A stretch of 6,995 nt of DNA from an uncultured Victivallaceae bacterium (lineage in GTDB: Bacteria > Verrucomicrobiota > Lentisphaeria > Victivallales > Victivallaceae), in assembly GCA_934663655.1 (NCBI GenBank), contig CAKUKT010000135.1, positions 1 to 6,995 of the forward strand. Reading direction: 5' to 3'. The notes under the pieces were generated by a model. It did not search any database and was not told where the DNA came from. It worked only from the letters and a program-made list of their open reading frames with translations. This document shows, piece by piece, positions 1 through 6,638 of this stretch; positions within the stretch are counted from its first letter, which is position 1; the number at the start of each line of letters is the position of its first letter. Made by a program: the position numbers and the translations under genes.

Positions 1-1080
1 GTGCTGGCGTTGTTTGGCCTGCTTCGACAACATTTTCATGACCAGCCGCGCCGTCTGCGGAGAGATGGAGTCCACCAACGCGCGGGGATCGGGAACCGGG
101 TCGGAAACCAACCTGGTCAGGATATCATACGTGCTTTTACCGGGGTACGGAATTTCCCCGGTGAGCATTTCATACAGCGTCGCGCCCAGACTGTAAATAT
201 CGGCGCGGACATCCACCGAATGAGCGTCCTGCGCCTGTTCCGGCGCCAGATAGGCGGGAGTGCCCATCATGATGTGGGATTTGGTCAGTTGGACGTTGTC
301 ATCCGTATTCTTGGCAATACCGAGGTCGGCCAGTTTTACTTCGCCGCGCCGGGTCAGCATCACGTTATCCGGTTTGATGTCGCGGTGAACGATATTTTGT
401 TCGGCGGCGGCTTTCAGCGCCTCCGCCACCGCTTCGGCGATGATGAGCGCGTGTATTTCGCTGAGACGAGGAATGGTATGCAGCACATTGCGGACGGTTC
501 CCCCGTCCACGTACTCCATGATGATATAGCACAGCCCGCTGTCGGAATCATCGCCGACATCCAGCACATTGACGATGTTCGGATTGCTGATCAAACACGC
601 CATCTTCGCTTCCTGAATGAAGCGTTTAACAAATTCTCCGCCGCGTTCATAAAGAGCGCCGGAAAGAACCTTTGCCGCCCGGAAAACGCCAAGCGTTTCA
701 TGCCGTACCAGATAGACGCTTCCCATCCCTCCCTGGCCGATTTTCCGGACGATGATGTAGCGGTCGATCCGGTCTCCCGGCTGCAGTTCGTCCCCGGTGG
801 CGGGCTTCCCCGATTCCGGTGGCTTACCCTGAATCATCGTGACCTCGGTTTGATGACGATCGACGGGAGTGCTGACGATGGTAAGTTCGGTCACTCCCCG
901 TCCGGCGTCCGGAGAGGCGTCGCCGGTACCGGAGGAGCTGACCACAGTGACTTCAGTGGCATACCTGACTTCATTGTCCGAAGACGAAACGGCGGAATCC
1001 GTCTCCGGACGCGGCGGCACCAAAGACGCCGCATCTGCAGATGGATTCCGGGGGTTTTTCCGTGTTTCGTTTTCGCTCAT
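1..1080 (-). CDS. Ser/Thr protein kinase (Pkn2/PknB type), C-terminus outside window
   Basis: This is a bacterial eukaryotic-like kinase that would phosphorylate Ser/Thr residues using ATP. The 360 visible residues hold a low-complexity tail (1-105) and then an essentially complete catalytic domain from Y108. Visible motifs are the glycine loop GQGGMGSV (115-122), the ATP lysine K137 in RAAK, the helix-C glutamate E157, the catalytic HRDIKPDN (232-239), the metal-binding aspartate D252 in DLG (the common bacterial variant of DFG), and GTPAYLAPE (273-281). It is an RD kinase, so control by activation-loop phosphorylation is plausible (T266, S268 and T274 are candidates). The tail carries three TE(V/L)T motifs. 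The ATG lies in an ATGA overlap with the preceding stop, and GGAGG sits about 13 bases upstream, a rather long spacing. The frame is still open at base 1, so any transmembrane or sensor region cannot be seen. The kinase call is very sure. Its link to the pilus genes is inferred from the operon. Confidence 0.97.
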   Translation of the reverse strand, partial: MSENETRKNPRNPSADAASLVPPRPETDSAVSSSDNEVRYATEVTVVSSSGTGDASPDAGRGVTELTIVSTPVDRHQTEVTMIQGKPPESGKPATGDELQPGDRIDRYIIVRKIGQGGMGSVYLVRHETLGVFRAAKVLSGALYERGGEFVKRFIQEAKMACLISNPNIVNVLDVGDDSDSGLCYIIMEYVDGGTVRNVLHTIPRLSEIHALIIAEAVAEALKAAAEQNIVHRDIKPDNVMLTRRGEVKLADLGIAKNTDDNVQLTKSHIMMGTPAYLAPEQAQDAHSVDVRADIYSLGATLYEMLTGEIPYPGKSTYDILTRLVSDPVPDPRALVDSISPQTARLVMKMLSKQAKQRQH

Positions 1081-1439
1081 GACTTCTTTTCTTCCTCCAG
1101 CGTTCCCCAGGCAAAGCCGGTGAGCGATACCTCTTCCCGCCAGTACTGCACCAGGATCCGCTCTTCGCCCTTACTCCACAGTTCGAGTGACTTCCATTGA
1201 ATCTGGTCGTATTCGACCGTTTGCAACTTTGTCCAGCCCTGTTTCCGCAGCGAGAGATCAAAATTTCTTTTTGCCGCGCTGTAGGTAAGCGGTATGGTTC
1301 CGCATTGGCGCCACGTTTTTCCGTCAGCGGGCTCATCGGCGGAAAGCTGCGCCTCCGCCGGAAGCCGGATCTCCGTTGCGACGGCAACCACCGCAAGACC
1401 AAACGCGCATAAAAATGTCAACAGCAGTCTCATCCTCAT
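1077..1439 (-). CDS. Small exported protein of unknown function
   Basis: This is a 120-residue protein of no family I recognise. It starts with a signal peptide: basic MRMR, a hydrophobic run to about residue 20, and a likely cut after AVA or VAT near residues 19-22. The mature part has one cysteine (C46) and a tryptophan-rich second half (W69, W82, W88, W100, W111) with alternating polar and hydrophobic residues, suggesting a small beta-rich domain. The very end is acidic and basic (EEEKKS). The ATG at 1439 overlaps the stop of the preceding TadE-like gene as ATGA. The ATG at 1433 is an equally plausible start because GGAG lies 9 bases before it. Its own stop overlaps the kinase start by four bases, so the two are probably translationally coupled. 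A role as a periplasmic partner of the kinase or of the pilus is possible but unproven. Confidence 0.8.
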   Translation of the reverse strand: MRMRLLLTFLCAFGLAVVAVATEIRLPAEAQLSADEPADGKTWRQCGTIPLTYSAAKRNFDLSLRKQGWTKLQTVEYDQIQWKSLELWSKGEERILVQYWREEVSLTGFAWGTLEEEKKS

Positions 1440-2107
1440 TTGCTCCATGCCGTAAATTGCGGGCTCCGGATATATTCCGCGCCGTCGCTGACCGAGAGCG
1501 TATCCGGCCGGTCGTTGGGGATCCCGTCGCTGTCGATGAAAGCGGTACGGTATTCCACATACCACAACGGCCCGCCCTGGGCGAGTTCGCGCCCCGATTT
1601 CTCCCGGACATCGTAATTTGCGCGCATCAGCACGCTGTGGGTGTCCGGTTCCTCGATCTCGCGCGCCTTGAACGAGAGTTTGTCCCACAACTCCTTGTCC
1701 GGCGACTTACCGATATCAGCGAAAAGCTCAATCGCCCCTTTCCGGCATCCCACCGCCCAGAGCGGCAGAACCATCCGGAGTTCCGCCGCTCCGCGCACCA
1801 CGGAATACCAGTCCACCTCCGTCGAGTGGGATGAAAACGATTCGAGTCTGGTACCCTCGGCAAATTCTCCGTCCGGGAAAAAGGCTTCCGACGCGTCTTT
1901 CTTCGCCGCCTCATCGTCCTTGTCCTCGTAGCGGTTGCCGGAGAGCCAAACCGCGAAACGGTCGGCCGCGGTAAGTCTGTTGCGTCCGAGCTCCAGATCA
2001 CCGAGCAGGTAGATTCCGCTGAAAAAAGCGATGTACAACGGAATCACGAGGATCGTCTCCATCAGAACCGATCCTCGTTCTTTTGTCGTTTTTTTCAGCG
2101 TTTTCAT
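1436..2107 (-). CDS. TadE-like pseudopilin, second copy, with long exported domain
   Basis: This 223-residue protein looks like a minor (pseudo)pilin of the TadE/TadF kind. The N-terminus is short and basic (KTLKKTTKER), followed by G12 and SVLME, so glutamate is at +5 of the predicted mature protein as in prepilin-peptidase substrates. A single hydrophobic helix (about 15-36) would anchor it in the inner membrane. The rest (about 190 residues) should be exported. It contains a charged stretch (EDKDDEAAKKD, 61-71), one cysteine (C121) and, at 192-202, an aspartate-rich DSDGIPNDRPD segment resembling a calcium-binding loop. The anchor block GS-x-LMET closely matches that of the TadE-like protein at 5542-6078, while the remainder does not. 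The ATG at 2107 shares a TGATG junction with the stop of the second pilin gene. A TTG one codon earlier is possible but less likely. Family placement rests on the N-terminus. Confidence 0.82.
   Translation of the reverse strand: MKTLKKTTKERGSVLMETILVIPLYIAFFSGIYLLGDLELGRNRLTAADRFAVWLSGNRYEDKDDEAAKKDASEAFFPDGEFAEGTRLESFSSHSTEVDWYSVVRGAAELRMVLPLWAVGCRKGAIELFADIGKSPDKELWDKLSFKAREIEEPDTHSVLMRANYDVREKSGRELAQGGPLWYVEYRTAFIDSDGIPNDRPDTLSVSDGAEYIRSPQFTAWSK
1502..1534 (-). other. Possible calcium-binding loop in TadE-like protein
   Basis: These bases encode residues 192-202 of the second TadE-like protein, DSDGIPNDRPD. The spacing D-x-D-G-x-x-N-x-x-x-D resembles short calcium-binding loops of the thrombospondin type-3/EF-hand-like sort. 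It occurs only once here, while such loops usually come in series, so it may be chance. Confidence 0.3.
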
Positions 2108-2397
2108 CAATTTTTATTCACTCTTTCACCATGCATGTAGTCGGAATAGGTTTCTCCGACCACCGCATCGTTTTCTTCTTCCTCTCGGAAGCGCTCCTGA
2201 GCCTCGGAGAGTTCTTCTGATGAATAACCTGACATCGCATAAGAGACCAGTGCGAATTGTCGCGCCACTGCCCGGGAGAAGGTGATGACCATCATCATCG
2301 CTCCGGCGGCAAGCATTACGCAGAGTAAGACGTATTCCATAGTGACGGCGCCATGTTCATTCACTATGAAAGAGCGTATTTTTGTACAAAAACGCAT
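2107..2397 (-). CDS. Flp-type pilin, second copy
   Basis: This 96-residue protein has the layout of a Flp pilin, the small subunit that polymerises into Tad pili. It has a short N-terminal leader with basic residues ending in G16, then AVTMEY with E21-Y22 at +5/+6 of the mature chain (the Flp G/x4-E-Y signature), and a hydrophobic helix from about 17 to 40. An unusual tail follows: a strongly acidic stretch (EELSEAQERFREEEEND, about 61-77) and a YSDYMH motif (84-89) near the end. The first pilin of this cluster ends in a similar FHDSMH. The in-frame ATG at 2424 overlaps the preceding stop as ATGA but has no ribosome binding site. The ATG at 2397 has AGGAG ten bases upstream (and AAGGA four bases upstream) and gives a leader of usual length, so I chose it. 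It may be a minor or specialised pilin rather than the main subunit. Confidence 0.85.
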   Translation of the reverse strand: MRFCTKIRSFIVNEHGAVTMEYVLLCVMLAAGAMMMVITFSRAVARQFALVSYAMSGYSSEELSEAQERFREEEENDAVVGETYSDYMHGERVNKN

Positions 2398-2407
2398 GTT
2401 GTCCTTA

Positions 2408-2412
2408 CTCCT
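2408..2412 (-). promoter_or_regulatory. Ribosome binding site that decides the second pilin start
   Basis: AGGAG lies ten bases before the ATG at 2397, with an overlapping AAGGA (2402-2406) even closer. The upstream in-frame ATG at 2424 is preceded only by an A/T-rich stretch without a Shine-Dalgarno match. Confidence 0.65.
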
Positions 2413-2420
2413 GGCGAGGT

Positions 2421-3017
2421 TCATTTTTCAAACTGTTTTTTCCATTGTCTTCCGGTGGAGCCGCCGATATCCATCATCAGAGCGCCGAAGTTCTGGATGC
2501 TGGTTCCGGCCTGTCTGCTTTTCTGCTGTTCATCCGAGGACATGTTCTTGATCGCGTTGAACGTGCTTTTGCCCAGTTCAAACAGAGCGGTCCGCAAATC
2601 GTTCTCATCCGGAATACGGAAACCGAAAGCCGATCCCAGCGCATTGGTTGCGTTTGCCGTCATTTTGTATTCCTTGGATATATATTTTTCAAAACGTCTG
2701 GCAAAATTGGTGGCAAAAACTCTCTGATCGGTAGTGGTTTCCATTCCGAACTGGATCACATCCCAGCAGAGGGACGCCGCAAGTTCGGCATTCTCAAGGA
2801 TAGCGACGATCTTTTTAAGGGCCTTGGCCCCCGCGGGATCCATCTTCTCCAGTGCCTGCTCTCCTCCCTTGCTGATTTTCTCCTTCATTTTCTCCTGGAG
2901 GTATTCCGCGGCGGCTTTCTTATCCTTGTCGAAGTTGTTTTCCGACGTTGCGGCGCTGACCATGACCGGAGACAGGGTGAACACGCCCAACACAATAAAT
3001 GCAAAGAACTTTTTCAT
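2421..3017 (-). CDS. Exported helical protein of unknown function
   Basis: This 198-residue protein has no family I recognise. It begins with a clear signal peptide: MKK, a hydrophobic core (4-19), and probable cleavage after VSA at residue 22. The mature chain is rich in Lys, Glu and Ala and looks mostly alpha-helical, with amphipathic stretches at about 30-60 (alternating KK and E) and 98-120. There is one cysteine (C84). A glycine-containing C-terminal part (180-190, MMDIGGSTGR) precedes a basic end. The ATG at 3017 is preceded by AAAGGA nine bases upstream. In-frame ATGs at 3035 and 3074 would add residues before the signal peptide and lack ribosome binding sites. It sits between another exported unknown and the second Flp-like pilin, so it may be a periplasmic accessory of the pilus. 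That role is inference from position only. Confidence 0.85.
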   Translation of the reverse strand: MKKFFAFIVLGVFTLSPVMVSAATSENNFDKDKKAAAEYLQEKMKEKISKGGEQALEKMDPAGAKALKKIVAILENAELAASLCWDVIQFGMETTTDQRVFATNFARRFEKYISKEYKMTANATNALGSAFGFRIPDENDLRTALFELGKSTFNAIKNMSSDEQQKSRQAGTSIQNFGALMMDIGGSTGRQWKKQFEK

Positions 3018-3043
3018 CTTCCCATGTCCTTTCATGTTGATTT

Positions 3044-4048
3044 CTATTTTGCTGCGGGATACAGTTCCGAACAAAGTTCGGCGGCGAGAGGCACCATTGT
3101 AAAACGCGGCTTTTCTTTGCCGTCGGCCGCGACCCTGACCAGTATAACCAATTCAGGAAGCAGGCGGGAAGAAAAACCGAACAGCACTGCTTGTTTGTTC
3201 TTGAAATAGAGTACCGGCATCATTGACTCCTTCACCTGCTCAGGAAGTGAGACATAATATTTGACGAATAGATCTCCCGCTTCCGGAATGGTGAAGAAAT
3301 CCTTTATTTTTGCCTCATCGCCTTCCCACCACAACAATGCGATCTCCCCGGCAGCGAGCGCATCGTCGTTCGCTTCGGGAAGCGTGAACTTCTTCAGCAA
3401 TGCCAGCCGCAGCGCCCCGTTGAACGCAACCTTCTGATAATTTTCATCGTTGTTGAACCGGCGGAATTTTCCGATGGAGTTCTCCGTTGCGCCCTGGGGA
3501 AATTCCCGGTTGAAGGCAGCATATACCCCGGCCGTGTTTTTCAGGAGGAGCTCATCAAAATTCCCGTTCGTCGGAGCGATGGCCTGCGGATATTCGTTGT
3601 CTTTCAGCGTCTCACCGCGAAAATCCGTTCCGGTGAGAAAGGCAAAATCCTCAATCCGCGGCAGCAGTTCCGTATTGTCCGCTTGAATGAGCAGCACCGT
3701 ATCCTGAAACGGATTGAACAACGCGTACACCCCGTTCATGTCGTTCTGGGGGCCGGACAGCAGCAACGCCCCGGAAAAGAAATCCGACATGATCGCAGAC
3801 GAACCGTCGCTGCCGATCATTGCGCCGTAAACGTCATTCCACCTTTTCAACGCGCCTGATGTCATCCAATCCTTCAGCGCGTTTCCCGGTGTTGTCGCGG
3901 CAATGAGGCGCGTGGTCGCAATCTTTTCAATTTTCGTCATTTCCGGCTTCAGCTCGGGAGTTTCAGCCGTTGCGTTTTCAGCCGCAAACGCGCAAACGGA
4001 AAGAGCCGTTGCTCCCAATGCCGACATCAGCAATTTTGTTGTTTTCAT
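3044..4048 (-). CDS. Exported protein of unknown function, 334 residues
   Basis: I do not recognise this family. The protein has a standard signal peptide (MKTTK, hydrophobic 6-20, cleavage after AFA at residue 23). The mature part is about 310 residues, with no further membrane segment, no catalytic motif I can name, and only one cysteine (C326). Visible features are a Gly/Ser/Asp-rich segment (78-102), an aromatic and hydrophobic block (106-122), a second block with WW at 240-241, and a hydrophobic strand-like run VILVRVA (301-307). The pattern suggests a globular mixed alpha/beta protein. Its start is well supported: AAGGA lies five bases before the ATG. It follows the TadG-like gene after 21 bases and precedes the other exported unknown by 26 bases. 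A periplasmic role in pilus assembly or surface anchoring is possible but only inferred from neighbours. Confidence 0.9.
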   Translation of the reverse strand: MKTTKLLMSALGATALSVCAFAAENATAETPELKPEMTKIEKIATTRLIAATTPGNALKDWMTSGALKRWNDVYGAMIGSDGSSAIMSDFFSGALLLSGPQNDMNGVYALFNPFQDTVLLIQADNTELLPRIEDFAFLTGTDFRGETLKDNEYPQAIAPTNGNFDELLLKNTAGVYAAFNREFPQGATENSIGKFRRFNNDENYQKVAFNGALRLALLKKFTLPEANDDALAAGEIALLWWEGDEAKIKDFFTIPEAGDLFVKYYVSLPEQVKESMMPVLYFKNKQAVLFGFSSRLLPELVILVRVAADGKEKPRFTMVPLAAELCSELYPAAK

Positions 4049-4069
4049 GATCTTCCTTCCGTTATTGGG

Positions 4070-5539
4070 TTAATGATGCAAGTGTTCTCTCGCACCCGAA
4101 AACTCTATATTTGAATAAGAGCTGGAATAATCCTTGCCGACGAACGATTTGGATGCGCCGAGCTTTTTCGCCAACTTTTCCAGCAAACTTGAGTCGGCGG
4201 TCGAATCTTTATCGCGCAGCGGCAAAAAGATCGCGTCCCAATCCGACACACACAAATTGTCCTTATCCTCGATGCTTCCCGTGTTGCGGTATTCGCCCTT
4301 TTCCCATTCGTCAAGACGATAGCCGGCCCGCGCTCCGGACACGCTCCACATGGTCTGATTGCCGCCTCCGACGTTGAACGCCGAATAGATCCCGGATTGT
4401 TCTCCCCCGCCGAAAATGAAGGCGAAGGGGTTGTTCAAAGGACGGGACACCCCGACGATAATCGCGCCATCCGGTTTGAAAAAGTTGGATTTCAGCACCA
4501 TCGGACGTGCCTTTTCTCCGGTGTAATACTGGTCGCGCCCCTGTTCTCCGGTGACCGGCACAACCGCATAAGCGGAGAATCCGGCATAATGACACACCGC
4601 ATCATGCCACCAGAGTTGATTGTAAGTGAACCATCTGGCACTAAGAGTATTCACAGTCTGTTGATAATTACGCTGAAATCCTTCGCCGCCGGCCAGGATC
4701 AGCCAGGTATCAGCTCCTGCACCGAATGTCTCCACGGCCGAACCGGAGAAATCCCCGAACCCCAGAAAACGACTCTCGTCATTCGATTTGAGGGCTTCAA
4801 AATAACTGTTTGCGTCCTTTAACTCGTAAAGGGACCATTGAATTTCGCGTTTTTCCCTGGTTTGTCGGTCGTTTTCCGTCAGGGAGACGTTGGCGTCGAC
4901 GGCAAATTCCACCGCACTTTCAATCCGCCCTTTCATGCCGGAGATCAACTCCTTCTCCGCCTTATTCATCGAGGCGACACAGTTTCGCAGAGAATTCAGA
5001 AGCGACACCGGATTCCGCACGCCATTCTCACCAAGTCCGACGAGGATTTCCGGGATTCCCACATTCTGTGATTCATTCAGGCGGATCAACTGATGAACAA
5101 TTCCTTCACTGGCGCCGCCCGACGCATCGACGCCGACCCGCCAGTTGACCGCCTCAATTTTGTGCCAGCAGCAGGCGCAGATTTGCTGGGCGGTACCAGT
5201 CACGGCGCAGTCATTCTGCCAGCGTTCAATCACCTTGCCGAGCCAGGCTCCGACGATGTGATCCATCTGCCGCCGTGTCATCATCACATAATTCCACGCC
5301 ATCGCCTTGTTGATGACGGCGACGCGACTGATCGTGTCCGCTTGAACCAGCGCCCCGGAATACGCGGCGGCATCGGCGGCATTTTGCAGTTCGATCCTCT
5401 GCCGCACGGTCTCGCCGCAGGCGTAAATGGCAAAACCGAACAGAAAAATGATCAGCGAAACCGTGACGGTGAAGGCAAAAGCAACGCCGCTCTCGTCACG
5501 TCCGAGTTCCATCATTTTCTGTTTCAGAATGGCCGTCAT
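4070..5539 (-). CDS. tadG: TadG-like pilus assembly protein
   Basis: This 489-residue protein matches the TadE/TadG-like group of Flp pilus assembly proteins. The N-terminus has RDESGVAFAF (14-23), one hydrophobic helix (about 20-42), then RIELQNAADAAAYSGA (48-63), the typical TadG motif in which the chain leaves the membrane. The remaining 420 or so residues should face the periplasm. The large domain contains a cysteine group (C111, C121, C123, C124) and further cysteines at 187, 316 and 430. Its C-terminal part has an SGARAGY segment (401-407) and a WDAIFLPL segment (434-441). I see no von Willebrand A motif of the kind some TadG proteins carry. It starts two bases after the TadE-like stop and lacks a clear Shine-Dalgarno site, so translation probably depends on coupling to that gene. 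The family call is firm at the N-terminus, and the function of the large domain is unknown. Confidence 0.88.
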   Translation of the reverse strand: MTAILKQKMMELGRDESGVAFAFTVTVSLIIFLFGFAIYACGETVRQRIELQNAADAAAYSGALVQADTISRVAVINKAMAWNYVMMTRRQMDHIVGAWLGKVIERWQNDCAVTGTAQQICACCWHKIEAVNWRVGVDASGGASEGIVHQLIRLNESQNVGIPEILVGLGENGVRNPVSLLNSLRNCVASMNKAEKELISGMKGRIESAVEFAVDANVSLTENDRQTREKREIQWSLYELKDANSYFEALKSNDESRFLGFGDFSGSAVETFGAGADTWLILAGGEGFQRNYQQTVNTLSARWFTYNQLWWHDAVCHYAGFSAYAVVPVTGEQGRDQYYTGEKARPMVLKSNFFKPDGAIIVGVSRPLNNPFAFIFGGGEQSGIYSAFNVGGGNQTMWSVSGARAGYRLDEWEKGEYRNTGSIEDKDNLCVSDWDAIFLPLRDKDSTADSSLLEKLAKKLGASKSFVGKDYSSSYSNIEFSGAREHLHH

Positions 5540-5541
5540 TT

Positions 5542-6078
5542 TTACTTTTTCACAATATAAGGTTTGGGTATGCTCATGCGTTCGTGGAAAACCAGATGCG
5601 GCCCGGTAAATTCATCGCCGAAACTCTCCGTCGAAATATGCTCTCCCGCCTCGCCCTGCGTGTAATCCGTCGGATTGAAATGATGACCGATAATCTGGGC
5701 CGCCAACGGCATCACCAGCGGAAATGCAAACTTCAATTCCACTTCGTTGTTCCAGCCGTTCTTCGTCACCTTGAATTCAATCAGCCGATCCTTGACGCTT
5801 TTTGCTTCCGGATCGGGCATCATCACGCCGTCGTGAAGGGAATCTGGAGAGGCGACCAGCCAGCAGAGCACCCGCTGCGCCGCTTTTTTCGCCTCTTCCT
5901 CCTCTTTGTCCTTCGCAACCGGCAATGTCGCACGAGCCGCGGCATACGCTGCATAACTTACGATTTGCCGCGCCACATGAATGTGCGCCATTTGAAGCGC
6001 GCCAAAAATCAGCGCCACCAGAAGCGGCATGACGATCACGGTTTCCATCAGCATCGAGCCTTGTTCATTCTTTCTCAT
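5542..6078 (-). CDS. tadE: TadE-like pseudopilin
   Basis: This 178-residue protein is a TadE-type minor (pseudo)pilin of a Tad/Flp system. The short leader MRKNEQG is followed by SMLMET, placing E12 at +5 after the expected cut at G7. A hydrophobic helix spans about 13-30, followed by the TadE-like AARATLP region (47-53), a highly charged KDKEEEEAKK stretch (56-65), and a globular exported part that ends in the IPKPY motif (170-174). The peptidase gene just upstream would be expected to process it. The ATG at 6078 overlaps the peptidase stop as ATGA, and GGGGAG lies eight bases before it. Longer readings in this frame are only the peptidase gene read out of frame. The anchor block is nearly the same as in the TadE-like protein at 1436-2107. 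Confidence 0.9.
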   Translation of the reverse strand: MRKNEQGSMLMETVIVMPLLVALIFGALQMAHIHVARQIVSYAAYAAARATLPVAKDKEEEEAKKAAQRVLCWLVASPDSLHDGVMMPDPEAKSVKDRLIEFKVTKNGWNNEVELKFAFPLVMPLAAQIIGHHFNPTDYTQGEAGEHISTESFGDEFTGPHLVFHERMSIPKPYIVKK

Positions 6079-6623
6079 CGGGCATACTCCCCGACGAGCC
6101 GCAGCAGCAGTGTCGTCCATATTCCGGCGGAAATCGCGATTCCGAATGGGATCCGAACCTTTTCGTTTTCCTTGTCCGGCAGATTTTTCCGCCCTTCCGC
6201 CCGGTCGTAACGCCAGTCGCAGACACAGCGGAAAAAGTGCTTGAGCCTCGCAGCGTCCACCCGGCCGGTTATCTGCATGATGACCCCAAGCACAAGCCCG
6301 AACACGGAGGTCAGCAGCAGCATCGGAAATACGGCCGGACAGCCGACCAGCAAACCGCCCGCGAAGAGATACTTCAGATCTCCCGCCCCCGCCGCCCTTA
6401 CCAGAAAAGGGATCAGCAGCAGCGCCCCCGCGATAACTCCGCCCAGAAGAGAGTTCAGCAGATAGGGGAGACCGCCCCACCCGAACTGCCAGGCCATGAT
6501 CACCGCACTTCCTCCGAGGGTGAGACGATTCGGCAGCGTCCGTGTCTTCCAATCGTATTTTCCCAATACGATCAGCCACGGAGTCGCCGCCGCAATCATG
6601 TACACTGTCGGAGTAATGTGCAT
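6075..6623 (-). CDS. tadV: Prepilin peptidase of the TadV/CpaA type
   Basis: This 182-residue multi-pass membrane protein is an A24-family aspartic peptidase that cuts the leaders of Flp pilins and TadE/TadF pseudopilins at the cytoplasmic face of the inner membrane. Both catalytic aspartates are visible: D24 in KYDWKTRTLPNRLT and D82 in GAGDLKYLFAGG (the GxGD motif). Hydrophobic helices occur around 7-20, 38-50, 55-75, 86-118 (two segments), and near the C-terminus (158-175, IPFGIAISAG). The N-terminal methylase domain of the longer PilD enzymes is absent, as is usual for the short TadV/CpaA form. The start at 6623 has GGAG five bases upstream. The gene lies 15 bases after the first pilin and overlaps the TadE-like gene by four bases. 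Four likely substrates with G-x4-E sites are encoded in the same operon. Confidence 0.95.
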   Translation of the reverse strand: MHITPTVYMIAAATPWLIVLGKYDWKTRTLPNRLTLGGSAVIMAWQFGWGGLPYLLNSLLGGVIAGALLLIPFLVRAAGAGDLKYLFAGGLLVGCPAVFPMLLLTSVFGLVLGVIMQITGRVDAARLKHFFRCVCDWRYDRAEGRKNLPDKENEKVRIPFGIAISAGIWTTLLLRLVGEYAR

Positions 6624-6638
6624 TTTGACTCCGCGCTT

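Noticed and set aside
310..330. DLG instead of DFG in the kinase as a sign of an inactive enzyme
   Set aside because: DLG is common in active bacterial kinases of this family, and the lysine, HRD and metal-binding aspartate are all present.
1..1200. Plus-strand open frame of 399 codons
   Set aside because: Its codons lie exactly opposite those of the kinase on the minus strand, whose full set of catalytic motifs is visible. The plus-strand product has no recognisable motif.
2105..2110. TTG at 2110 as start of the second TadE-like gene
   Set aside because: The ATG directly after it forms the usual TGATG junction with the upstream stop, and TTG would add only one residue.
2398..2440. Possible internal terminator or promoter before the second pilin
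   Set aside because: The stretch is A/T-rich but I see no convincing hairpin with a T run and no clear -35/-10 pair.
4397..5560. Several plus-strand frames of 112-155 codons
   Set aside because: They are antisense to the TadG-like gene, lack ribosome binding sites and have typical shadow composition rich in Arg, Pro and His.
5542..6579. N-terminal extension of the TadE-like gene to 345 residues
   Set aside because: The extra part is the peptidase gene read in another frame. The ATG at 6078 has a good ribosome binding site and gives a normal pseudopilin leader.
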